DNA of 20,847 nt from an uncultured Oscillospiraceae bacterium (GTDB lineage: Bacteria; Bacillota; Clostridia; Oscillospirales; Oscillospiraceae). The first letter of the stretch is position 1, and each line of letters starts with the position of its first letter. The DNA lies in assembly GCA_934589225.1 (NCBI GenBank), contig CAKTNS010000047.1, positions 1-20,847 of the forward strand, in the 5' to 3' direction. Of this stretch, positions 1 to 6,696 are shown one piece after another. The notes beneath the pieces were generated by a model. It was not told where the DNA came from and did not search any database. It saw nothing but the letters and a program-made list of their open reading frames with translations. The position numbers and the translations under genes were made by a program.

Positions 1-60
1 AAACTGTTACCTATGTCTCTTCTCTACCTGTTACCTATGTTACTACTCTATACAAATCTG
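1..60. repeat. Tandem 13-bp direct repeat at window edge
   Basis: The 13-mer CTGTTACCTATGT occurs at 4-16 and again at 28-40, a period of 24 bp. Spaced copies of this kind can be transposase-binding sites at the end of an insertion sequence. That reading is a guess, because the window starts here and no transposase is visible. No coding region is supported. Confidence 0.4.
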
Positions 61-69
61 CCGCCCGCT

Positions 70-340
70 ACGTTCCGAATATAACCCGTGCGGTTGAACG
101 GTACTACGCAATGTAGCGGCGATGATTCATCGCCATGACAACGTAACGATTATAACCCGTGCGGATGAACGGTACCACCCACCAGTGTGCATGTAGGGGC
201 CGGCTATTAGCCGCCCGCCACGTTCCGAATACAATCTGTATGGATGAATGGTACTGCCTAATATACGGTACACCCAATGTAGCGGCGATGATTCATCGCC
301 AAGCAGCGTAACGAATATAACCTGTGCGGTTAAACGAAAC
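70..340. repeat. Four diverged copies of a ~35-bp modular repeat with hairpin modules
   Basis: A unit resembling CGTTCCGAATATAACCCGTG followed by CGGTTGAACGGTAC appears at about 70-104, 141-174, 220-254 and 307-340. Between the copies lie small palindromic modules. GGCGATGATTCATCGCC occurs twice, inside 112-135 and 279-302, and forms an 8-bp stem around a single T. A related GC-rich module lies at about 191-218. The copies differ by point changes, so they are old or drifting repeats. Open frames crossing this region are repeat translations with no recognisable protein features. Confidence 0.75.
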
Positions 341-351
341 CACCCCCCGAC

Positions 352-479
352 ATGTCATCCCGACCGAAATGAAATGGAGTGGAGGGCTCTACTCAAGTGG
401 CAATCTTTACCTTGCGCAGGTTGTTTTTGCTACTTGGGTAGATTCCTCCACTCCGCTTGCGCTCCGGTCGGAATGACAG
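352..479. mobile_element. MITE-like palindromic element, ~130 bp
   Basis: The two ends form long imperfect inverted repeats. The left arm begins TGTCATCCCGACCG at 353, and the right arm ends CGGTCGGAATGACA near 478. Inside, GGAGTGGAGG and TCTAC...CAAGT...GCAA on the left pair with the reverse complement of 428-460. The whole segment could fold into a stem of more than 40 bp with a loop at roughly 398-427. It carries no gene. Short palindromes with these 'GTCATTCCGACCGGAGCG' type ends are common dispersed repeats in bacteria; mobility in trans is inferred. Confidence 0.6.
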
Positions 480-702
480 ACGTTTTTGTTTTTTGACGTT
501 ACAGACACAAATGCACCACGACCCCGGCTTACGCCGGATGGTGGTGCTCCGCGCAGCAAATCAAAACAATTGATTGCCGGGGGCAATCACACAATAATTC
601 CATCGGCTAAAATACTACCTGGAGGTTTCCGCACGCATCCAGAAAAAGCTGGTGGACCTGTTCTGACGGGCCCGTTGGGGCCCTCAGGCCTATTTGCATA
701 GA
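480..702. other. Non-coding stretch with one hairpin
   Basis: No gene is supported here. A hairpin lies at 513-547, with GCACCAC (513-519) pairing to GTGGTGC (541-547) and CCGGC (524-528) pairing to GCCGG (533-537) around a four-base loop. The two open frames that cross the 248-701 region lack plausible ribosome binding sites and have repeat-like composition. Confidence 0.5.
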
Positions 703-754
703 AACCGGCCGCGGTTCCCATCACGTCAGGGAAGCCGCGGCCGGTTCGGTTTTT
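703..754. terminator. Strong GC-rich terminator hairpin, possibly bidirectional
   Basis: Positions 703-719 pair with 729-746 over 17 base pairs with a single bulged G at 734, around a 9-base loop. A T-run follows on the plus strand at 750-754. On the minus strand the hairpin ends in a shorter GGTTTCT tract. It lies about 12 bases past the stop codon of the ABC permease on the minus strand, so it most likely ends that operon. It would also stop any transcript entering from the left. Confidence 0.75.
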
Positions 755-758
755 GTAT

Positions 759-1544
759 TCAGTTCAGGTTCAGTCTGCGGCTGGTCAGGTAGTACATGGC
801 CCAGTAGCTGCCCAGGATCACTGCCAGGGACAGAAGGTTCACGGCGGTCATGACCGGGGCTTGCTCCTGCATGAGCAGGGGGATGGTGATGAAAAACTGG
901 ACGATGTTGATGCCGTAATACACCAGGATGGCCACCAGGATGGGGTGCTTCTTGGCGATGATGCTGCCGATGGTGACGGAGAGCATCAGGGTCAGAAGCA
1001 AACTCAGGGCTTTCAGGGCCACCAGGCCCAGGCCCTGGAATAGGGCACCGCTGATGGGCTGAAACTCTCTCCACATTTGGGATAGCCCCCGCTGTACAAC
1101 TTCCCGGAAGTCTACGGAAATCTGGTCCCAGGGCAGGCCCAGGGCGAAGATGCCGCCGGCGCAGAGGATCGCCACCAGGACCGCCAGCAGCACCAGCAGC
1201 ATTTCCAATACGCTTTCCAGAATGGAAGACAGCAGCAGCTGGTGGTGGGTCACCGGCAGGGTGTAGGTCAGGTAGCCTTCCTCTGTAAAATGGCTTTTAT
1301 AAAACCGCCAAAGGACATAAAATAAGGAAGCACCGCAGGACAGGGGCACCGCCGCCATGGCCGTAAAAATCAAAAGCCCCAACACCACCGCCCAAAAAGT
1401 GGAGTCCATTCCGAAGCCATCCAGCCGGAACATGGTAAAGGCCAGCAGCCCCAGCAGAAGGCCGGAAATCAGAATCACGGCGCACAGGGTCAGCAGTACC
1501 CGGCGGTTGGACCGCCACTGGGCTTTTAGTAATTTTCCAAACAT
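759..1544 (-). CDS. ABC transporter permease (ABC-2-like membrane subunit)
   Basis: This 261-residue protein is strongly hydrophobic, with about six predicted membrane segments. Clear ones lie near residues 17-40, 50-75, 105-135, 170-200, 205-225 and 230-255. I see no ATP-binding motif, so it is read as the membrane partner of the ATPase encoded just upstream. The start at 1544 has a good ribosome site (GGGAGGAATTCAG before ATG) and overlaps the end of the ATPase gene by 19 bases, which implies translational coupling. The substrate cannot be read from sequence. In the related YtrA-regulated operons of Firmicutes such transporters respond to cell-wall stress or antimicrobial peptides; extending that role here is inference. 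A terminator hairpin follows directly. Confidence 0.8.
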   Translation of the reverse strand: MFGKLLKAQWRSNRRVLLTLCAVILISGLLLGLLAFTMFRLDGFGMDSTFWAVVLGLLIFTAMAAVPLSCGASLFYVLWRFYKSHFTEEGYLTYTLPVTHHQLLLSSILESVLEMLLVLLAVLVAILCAGGIFALGLPWDQISVDFREVVQRGLSQMWREFQPISGALFQGLGLVALKALSLLLTLMLSVTIGSIIAKKHPILVAILVYYGINIVQFFITIPLLMQEQAPVMTAVNLLSLAVILGSYWAMYYLTSRRLNLN

Positions 1545-2245
1545 CTGAATTCCTCCCGAAACAGTTCATCCAGGGATTTCCCGGTTTCTTCCCGGACCTG
1601 GTCGGTGCCGCCCTGGCGGACCACCCGGCCCTTGTTTAAAAAGACGAAGCCGTCCAGCACCCGCTCCACGTCCCCAATCAGGTGGGTGGAGAGCAGCACC
1701 GTGGCGCTGGGGTCATAATTTGTGATAATGGTGTTCAAAATATAGTCCCGGGCCGCCGGATCTACCCCGCCGATGGGCTCATCGAGAAGATAGAGCTTTG
1801 CCCGCCGGGACATGACCAGCACCAGCTGGACCTTTTCCTGATTGCCCTTAGACAGCGTTTTAAGCTTTCTGTCCGGGGCAATGTCCAGGGCTTTCAGCAT
1901 GCTCTCTGCCCGGGCCCGGTCAAAGTCTTCGTAAAAGTCCTGGAAGAAATCCAGCACCTGGGTGATTTTCTGGGACCGGTTCAGGTAGGTCCTGTCCGGG
2001 AGAAAAGATACCAGGGCCTTGGTGTCCGGGCCGATGGGCTGGCCGCAAATCTGAATGCTTCCCTGGGTGGGGGTGAGCAATCCTGCCGCCAGTTTCATAA
2101 AGGTGGTTTTGCCGCTGCCGTTGGGGCCCAGAAGGCCGATGATCTGACCCTGGGGCAGCTCCAGGTCCAGCCCGTCCAGGGCGTTGGTGCTGCCGTAGCG
2201 CTTTACAAGGCCATGGGCAGTGAGTACCGGGTTTTCCATGTTCAT
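1526..2245 (-). CDS. ABC transporter ATP-binding protein (YtrB-like)
   Basis: This 239-residue ATPase energises the adjacent permease. The Walker A motif GPNGSGKT is at residues 40-47, the signature LSKGN at 131-135, Walker B LYLLDEP at 151-157, and the H-loop histidine lies in STHL about 40 residues later. The usual Q-loop glutamine position reads FLPD (81-84), a common variant in this ATPase group. I place the start at 2245 rather than the longer frame at 2326. The ATG at 2245 overlaps the TGA of the upstream GntR gene (ATGA) and has GGAGG just before it. A second ATG two codons later (2239) is an alternative. It is the middle gene of a three-gene operon. Confidence 0.9.
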   Translation of the reverse strand: MNMENPVLTAHGLVKRYGSTNALDGLDLELPQGQIIGLLGPNGSGKTTFMKLAAGLLTPTQGSIQICGQPIGPDTKALVSFLPDRTYLNRSQKITQVLDFFQDFYEDFDRARAESMLKALDIAPDRKLKTLSKGNQEKVQLVLVMSRRAKLYLLDEPIGGVDPAARDYILNTIITNYDPSATVLLSTHLIGDVERVLDGFVFLNKGRVVRQGGTDQVREETGKSLDELFREEFRCLENY

Positions 2246-2610
2246 TGTTCCTCCGTTTCCAGCTTCCTTAGAAGCTCCGCTGCCTGACCGGGGGTGATGC
2301 CGAATACCATGAATTTCTCCGCGCACTCCCGGGCCAGGGCCTGTAATGCCTCCTGCCGCATGGCAGAAAGAATGTGTTCATCCTTTGTAACGGTCCGGCC
2401 GCTGGTGCCGCCGCCGACCAATAGACCCTCCCGCTCCAGCTCTGTCAATGCCCGCTGCATGGTGTTTGGGTTGACCTGGGCCTGGGTCGCCAGATCCCGA
2501 ACGGAGGGGACCCGCGCGCCTGGGGGCAGTTCTCCTTTTAGAATGGCCCCGCGGATGTTTTCCATGATCTGCTGGTATACCGGACGGTCCCCTGTAAATT
2601 TCCAGTTCAT
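2242..2610 (-). CDS. GntR family transcriptional repressor, YtrA subfamily
   Basis: At 122 residues this is a short GntR protein. An N-terminal winged helix-turn-helix occupies roughly residues 8-76 (PVYQQIMENIRGAILKGEL, then VPSVRDLA and NPNTMQRALTELE). It is followed only by a short helical tail of about 40 residues, where a dimerisation segment replaces the large effector domain of other GntR classes. This architecture is typical of YtrA-type regulators, which sit first in operons with ABC transporters and repress them. The start at 2610 has AAGGAGG nearby. The gene is translationally coupled to the ATPase through an ATGA overlap. The palindrome immediately upstream is its likely own binding site. 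Confidence 0.9.
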   Translation of the reverse strand: MNWKFTGDRPVYQQIMENIRGAILKGELPPGARVPSVRDLATQAQVNPNTMQRALTELEREGLLVGGGTSGRTVTKDEHILSAMRQEALQALARECAEKFMVFGITPGQAAELLRKLETEEQ

Positions 2611-2620
2611 AGGTACCTCC

Positions 2621-2658
2621 TTGTGCTACTGTATTAGTGCATTAATACAATAGCACAA
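2621..2658. promoter_or_regulatory. 38-bp palindromic operator of the GntR/ABC operon
   Basis: TTGTGCTACTGTATTAGTG (2621-2639) and the reverse complement of 2640-2658 match at 17 of 19 positions, giving a nearly perfect dyad with no spacer. It overlaps the minus-strand -10 box and ends 11 bases before the GntR start codon, where a bound dimer would block transcription. Binding by the adjacent GntR protein is inferred from position and symmetry. Confidence 0.75.
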
Positions 2659-2675
2659 GAGCCGGGGCCTGTCAA
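2647..2675 (-). promoter_or_regulatory. Sigma-A promoter of the GntR/ABC operon
   Basis: On the minus strand a consensus -35 TTGACA (2675-2670) and a -10 TATTGT (2652-2647) are separated by exactly 17 bases. The -10 box lies inside the palindromic operator. Confidence 0.75.
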
Positions 2676-2737
2676 TAGTTTTTTGGGGCGGTCCGTAAAA
2701 ATTTTTCAGAATTCAAAAATAGTTCACAGCCCAACCC

Positions 2738-2766
2738 TTGACAATCTTAGCACTCTGTAGTATAGT
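2738..2766 (+). promoter_or_regulatory. Sigma-A promoter of the hrcA heat-shock operon
   Basis: TTGACA at 2738-2743 and TATAGT at 2761-2766 are separated by 17 bases. The CIRCE operator begins five bases after the -10 box. The spacer itself contains an extra CIRCE half-site (TTAGCACTC, 2747-2755). Confidence 0.85.
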
Positions 2767-2770
2767 TTGC

Positions 2771-2797
2771 TTAGCACTCAAGGAGAATGAGTGCTAA
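2771..2797. promoter_or_regulatory. CIRCE operator (HrcA binding site)
   Basis: This is a perfect CIRCE inverted repeat: TTAGCACTC (2771-2779), a 9-base spacer, GAGTGCTAA (2789-2797). HrcA dimers bind this element and repress class I heat-shock genes. Its right arm runs into the hrcA ribosome binding site (AAGGAGG, 2796-2802). Confidence 0.97.
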
Positions 2798-2809
2798 GGA
2801 GGAAATGAG

Positions 2810-3886
2810 ATGGAATTGACCGAGCGGAAAAAGAAGGTCCTGCGCAGCGTAGTCGACCTTTATATCCGTACCGCCGAGCCGGTAGGCTCCAAGGCCATTA
2901 CGGAGCTGCCGGACATGAATTATTCCTCCGCCACCATCCGCAACGAAATGGCGGACCTGACCGCCATGGGCTATCTGGAGCAGCCCCATACCAGCGCCGG
3001 ACGGGTCCCGTCCCCCGCAGGCTACCGGCTGTATGTGGATGAGCTGATGATGGATTACCGTCTCAGCGTGGATGAAACCAAATCCATTAACAATGCCATT
3101 GAGGAAAAGGTCCAGCGTGTGGACCGGCTGGTGGAAAAAGTCGCCAAGCTGGTGTCCCAGGCCACGGACCTTCCGGCCATTACCGCCGCTTCCCGCAGCG
3201 CCTCCGTTACCGTATCCCGGTACGAGCTGATCCATGCGGGGCAGGGCAGCTTTATCCTGGTGGTGATGCTCAGCAATGACGAGGTGTTCAACAAGCTCAT
3301 CAAGCTCCCCGTTCCTTTGGAAGAGGCGGATTTGAAGCTTCTGGGAGCCCTGCTGAACACCGCCATGACGGAGCTTCCCCCGGAGGGCTTCTCCCAGTCC
3401 CTGCTGGAAAAGGTCATGCGCTCTGCGGAAAATGCCGCCAGCCTGGTGCCCATCATCGTGGACTTTGCCACGGAGGTACTGAGCAAGAAGGCTTCCACCA
3501 ATGTGGCGGTGGCGGGCCAGGCAAGACTTCTGGGACTTCCCGAATACCGGGATGTGGACAAAGCCCAGAAGGTTCTGGAATCCATTGACGAAGATGCCCT
3601 TTCCGGTCTGCCAGCCATGATGCAGAGCGAAAACGGCACCAAGGTTCTGGTGGGACCTGAAAACGTGTCCCAGGAATTGAAGGACTCCAGCGTGGTCATG
3701 ACAAAATTTGATATTGGTGACGGGATGCAGGGGCTGATCGGTGTGGTTGGCCCCACCCGTATGGATTACGCAAAGGTCACCGCCCGGCTGAGCTATTTTG
3801 CCGAAAGCCTGAGCAAGGCCTTTGCCAAACCGGAAACCAAGCAGCTGCCCCAACCCAATGAGGGGCAAACATCGAAGGAGGTATAG
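2810..3886 (+). CDS. hrcA: Heat-inducible transcription repressor HrcA
   Basis: This 358-residue protein has the length expected for HrcA. The N-terminal winged helix (about residues 1-75) contains the family hallmarks TAEPVGSKAI, SSATIRNEMADL and GYLEQPHTSAGRVPS. It is followed by the GAF-like domain and the inserted dimerisation domain of the family. HrcA represses its own operon by binding CIRCE, and GroEL normally helps it fold, so repression eases when chaperonin is titrated by unfolded protein. The CIRCE element directly upstream shows autoregulation. The start at 2810 has AAGGAGG eight bases upstream. The gene is first in hrcA-grpE-dnaK-dnaJ and ends two bases before grpE. Confidence 0.97.
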   Translation: MELTERKKKVLRSVVDLYIRTAEPVGSKAITELPDMNYSSATIRNEMADLTAMGYLEQPHTSAGRVPSPAGYRLYVDELMMDYRLSVDETKSINNAIEEKVQRVDRLVEKVAKLVSQATDLPAITAASRSASVTVSRYELIHAGQGSFILVVMLSNDEVFNKLIKLPVPLEEADLKLLGALLNTAMTELPPEGFSQSLLEKVMRSAENAASLVPIIVDFATEVLSKKASTNVAVAGQARLLGLPEYRDVDKAQKVLESIDEDALSGLPAMMQSENGTKVLVGPENVSQELKDSSVVMTKFDIGDGMQGLIGVVGPTRMDYAKVTARLSYFAESLSKAFAKPETKQLPQPNEGQTSKEV

Positions 3887-3888
3887 AA

Positions 3889-4434
3889 GTGGCCAAAAAG
3901 GAAGAGAAGATGACACCTGAGACCACCGAGGAATTGATCCCCGAAGAAACCACGGAAACCGAAGCAGCGAAGACTGTGGAAGCCCCGCAGGAGGCGGAAA
4001 GCAAGAATCCCTTTGAGGAAAAGTACAACGCCGAGCACGACAGCTACCTGCGTCTGGCGGCGGAGTTCGATAACTTCCGCAAAAGGACCGTTAAGGAAAA
4101 GGAGCAGTCCTACGGAAACGGCCGGGCCGATGCCGTGGAAAAGCTGCTTCCTGTCTATGACAATCTGGAGCGGGCCCTGAACCAGCCCACCGAGGATGCC
4201 GCCTACAAAAAGGGCGTGGAGCTCACCATGAACGAGCTGGTAAAGATTTTCACCGGCCTGGGTGTGGAGATTTTCGGAACCGTAGGCGATGCCTTTGACC
4301 CCAATATCCACAACGCGGTGATGCACCTGGAAGACGAGAGCCTTGGTGAAAACACCATCGCCCAGGTATTCCAGAAGGGCTTCAAAATCGGTGATAAAAT
4401 CGTCCGGTTTGCCATGGTCCAGGTGGCCAATTAA
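3889..4434 (+). CDS. grpE: Nucleotide exchange factor GrpE
   Basis: GrpE is a homodimeric cochaperone that releases ADP from DnaK. The protein is 181 residues. A charged, acidic N-terminal tail (about 1-40) leads into the long coiled-coil helix and four-helix bundle (about 40-125, with YLRLAAEFDNFRKRT), then the C-terminal beta-wing domain ending HNAVMHLEDE...GFKIGDKIVRFAMVQVAN, which is the GrpE signature region. I assign a GTG start at 3889. It has AAGGAGG seven bases upstream, embedded in the end of hrcA, and lies two bases after the hrcA stop. The internal ATG at 3910 has a poorer site. It is cotranscribed with hrcA and dnaK. Confidence 0.95.
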   Translation: MAKKEEKMTPETTEELIPEETTETEAAKTVEAPQEAESKNPFEEKYNAEHDSYLRLAAEFDNFRKRTVKEKEQSYGNGRADAVEKLLPVYDNLERALNQPTEDAAYKKGVELTMNELVKIFTGLGVEIFGTVGDAFDPNIHNAVMHLEDESLGENTIAQVFQKGFKIGDKIVRFAMVQVAN

Positions 4435-4493
4435 CTATAAATCCAATTCAAAACAGTATAAACCTTTTCGTTATCATTAGGAGGAAAAATATT

Positions 4494-6305
4494 ATGAGCA
4501 AGATTATCGGTATTGACCTTGGTACTACCAATTCCTGTGTTGCCGTTCTGGAAGGCGGCGAACCCGTTGTAATCGCCAACGCCGAAGGCAACCGTACCAC
4601 CCCTTCCGTGGTGGCATTTTCCAAGACCGGTGAGCGGATGGTGGGCCAGGTGGCAAAGCGCCAGGCCGTGACCAACGCCGACCGCACCGTTTCTTCCATC
4701 AAGCGCCACATGGGCGAGGATTACCACGTGACCCTGAACGGCAAGAACTACACCCCCCAGGAGATCAGCGCCATGATCCTGCAGAAGCTGAAGGCTGATG
4801 CCGAGGCTTACCTGGGACAGCCCGTCACCGAGGCCGTCATCACCGTTCCCGCTTACTTCTCTGATGCCCAGCGTCAGGCCACCAAGGATGCCGGTAAGAT
4901 CGCCGGTCTGGACGTGAAGAGAATCATCAACGAGCCCACCGCCGCAGCCCTGGCTTACGGCCTGGATAAGGAATCCGAGCAGAAGATCATGGTTTACGAC
5001 CTGGGCGGCGGCACCTTCGACGTGTCCATCCTGGACATCGGCGACGGCGTTATTGAAGTTCTGGCCACTGCCGGTGACACCCACCTGGGCGGCGACGACT
5101 TTGACCAGCGGATCATGGATTACCTGGTTGCCGAGTTCAAGAAGGCCGAGGGCATTGATTTGTCCAACGACAAGGTCGCCATGCAGCGTCTGAGAGAGGC
5201 TGCCGAAAAGGCCAAGATCGAGCTGTCCGGCATGACCAGCACCAACGTGAACCTGCCCTATATCACCGCCGACGCCACCGGCCCCAAGCACCTGGACGTG
5301 ACCCTGACCCGGGCAAAGTTCAATGAGCTCACTGCCGACTTGGTAGAGCGGACCATGAAGCCTGTCCGTCAGGCCATGTCCGACGCGGGCCTCAGCGCTT
5401 CCGACCTGCACAAGGTGCTGCTGGTTGGCGGCTCCACCCGTATCCCTGCCGTTCAGGAAGCTGTGAAGCAGATCACCGGCAAGGAAGGCTTCAAGGGCAT
5501 CAACCCCGACGAGTGCGTGGCCGTTGGCGCGGCCATTCAGGGCGGCGTTCTCACCGGCGATGTGCAGGACATCCTGCTGCTGGACGTGACGCCTCTGTCC
5601 CTGGGCATTGAGACCATGGGCGGCGTGTTCACCCGTCTGATCGACCGGAACACCACCATTCCTACCCACAAGAGCCAGATCTTCTCCACCGCCGCTGACG
5701 GCCAGACCTCCGTTGAGGTCCATGTGCTCCAGGGCGAGCGTGAAATGGCTGCTTACAACAAGACTCTGGGCCGCTTCCAGCTCACCGGCATTGCCCCCGC
5801 ACCCCGCGGCGTGCCTCAGATCGAGGTCACCTTCGACATCGATGCCAACGGCATCGTAAAGGTCTCCGCCAAGGACCTGGGCACCGGCAAGGAGCAGCAG
5901 ATCTCCATCACCGCTTCCACCAACCTGAGCAAGGAGGATATTGACAAGGCCGTTCACGAGGCCGAGCAGTACGCCGCCGAGGATAAGGCCCGGAAGGACG
6001 AGGTGGATGCCCACAACGCCGCCGACCAGGTGGCCTACCAGACCGAAAAGACTCTGGGCGAGCTGGGCGACAAGATCGATGCTTCCGAGAAGGCTTCCAT
6101 CCAGGCAGCTCTTGACAAGTTGAAGGAAGTCAACAAGGGCAACGACGTAGAGGCCATCAAGGCCGCTACCGAGGAAGTCCAGAAGGCCTTCTACGCGGTT
6201 TCCGAGAAGCTGTATAAGCAGGCCGCTCCCCAGGACGGCGCCCAGGGCGGCAGCAAGCCCGGCGACGACGGCGTGGTAGATGCGGACTACGAGACCGTAG
6301 ACTAA
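4494..6305 (+). CDS. dnaK: Molecular chaperone DnaK (Hsp70)
   Basis: This 603-residue Hsp70 has the ATPase signature IGIDLGTTNSCVAV at its start, VYDLGGGTFDVSILD near residue 170 and LLVGGSTRIPAVQ near 307. The substrate-binding domain begins after the DVTPLSLGIETMGG linker (about 365), and a helical lid follows to the C-terminus. It lacks the ~24-residue N-terminal segment found in proteobacterial DnaK, as usual in Firmicutes. It binds exposed hydrophobic peptides and cycles with DnaJ and GrpE. The ribosome site is AGGAGG, upstream of ATG at 4494. The 59-base gap after grpE holds no convincing terminator, so expression from the CIRCE-controlled promoter is likely. Confidence 0.98.
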   Translation: MSKIIGIDLGTTNSCVAVLEGGEPVVIANAEGNRTTPSVVAFSKTGERMVGQVAKRQAVTNADRTVSSIKRHMGEDYHVTLNGKNYTPQEISAMILQKLKADAEAYLGQPVTEAVITVPAYFSDAQRQATKDAGKIAGLDVKRIINEPTAAALAYGLDKESEQKIMVYDLGGGTFDVSILDIGDGVIEVLATAGDTHLGGDDFDQRIMDYLVAEFKKAEGIDLSNDKVAMQRLREAAEKAKIELSGMTSTNVNLPYITADATGPKHLDVTLTRAKFNELTADLVERTMKPVRQAMSDAGLSASDLHKVLLVGGSTRIPAVQEAVKQITGKEGFKGINPDECVAVGAAIQGGVLTGDVQDILLLDVTPLSLGIETMGGVFTRLIDRNTTIPTHKSQIFSTAADGQTSVEVHVLQGEREMAAYNKTLGRFQLTGIAPAPRGVPQIEVTFDIDANGIVKVSAKDLGTGKEQQISITASTNLSKEDIDKAVHEAEQYAAEDKARKDEVDAHNAADQVAYQTEKTLGELGDKIDASEKASIQAALDKLKEVNKGNDVEAIKAATEEVQKAFYAVSEKLYKQAAPQDGAQGGSKPGDDGVVDADYETVD

Positions 6306-6316
6306 GGAAAACTTCA

Positions 6317-6347
6317 CAAGGGGCGGCATGTAATACGCCGCCCCTTG
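6317..6347 (+). terminator. Hairpin after dnaK without a U-tract
   Basis: An 11-bp perfect stem, CAAGGGGCGGC (6317-6327) with GCCGCCCCTTG (6337-6347), closes a 9-base loop 12 bases after the dnaK stop. The next bases are TTCCGG, not a T-run. It may therefore be an RNA-stabilising or leaky attenuating hairpin rather than a full intrinsic terminator, which would let some transcripts reach dnaJ. Confidence 0.5.
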
Positions 6348-6366
6348 TTCCGGTGGAAACAGGAAA

Positions 6367-6671
6367 GTTGACAGTTGACAGTTGACAGCGCGAATCAAAA
6401 GCCAAACAGGCTCTGTTTTAGAGAAAGGTATCGAACAGGCGGCCTTGGCTCCCCTGAAAGGGGAGCTGGCTCGGCGCAGCCGAGACTGAGAGGTTGCTTT
6501 TCGGTACGAAAAGCCTCTGCCGCAGGCAGAATACGGACTTTCTTTTAAAAACCGCAAAAACCGGAATTTGAAAGGAAAAACCTTCAGGACCGGTCAAAAA
6601 GAGAATCGGTCTGATTTTTGTTTCCCAATCGGTTTTCCATAACTGTCAACTGTCAATTGTCAACTGTCAAC
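6367..6671. repeat. Repeat cassette between dnaK and dnaJ, bounded by inverted heptad tracts
   Basis: This gene-free stretch is bounded by three copies of GTTGACA (6367-6387) and, in opposite orientation, four copies of TGTCAA(C/T) (6644-6671). Inside is a run of hairpins. CTCCCC/GGGGAG is at 6449-6465, CTCGGC/GCCGAG at 6470-6484, and CTTTTCG/CGAAAAG at 6497-6513 is extended by AGAGG/CCTCT. The sequence around GGGGAGCTGGC...GACTGAGAGGTT resembles a palindromic repeat I have seen widely in Clostridia. The segment looks like an inserted, non-coding repeat element. No gene is supported. Confidence 0.65.
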
Positions 6672-6696
6672 TGAAATCGCTTGAGGTGAATGTGTT

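Noticed and set aside
70..340. Possible CRISPR array from regularly spaced repeats
   Set aside because: Copies diverge, the spacing varies (about 71, 79 and 87 bases) and the intervening segments are themselves repeated modules, not unique spacers; no cas gene is near.
248..701. Two open frames of 82 and 71 codons in the left intergenic region
   Set aside because: They are translations of the palindromic repeats, lack ribosome sites and show no protein-like pattern.
4435..4493. Possible separate dnaK promoter (TATAAA at 4457-4462)
   Set aside because: No acceptable -35 box is found at 16-18 bases upstream and no second CIRCE is present.
4431..6557. A 708-codon minus-strand open frame
   Set aside because: It is the antisense shadow of dnaK and has no family motifs.
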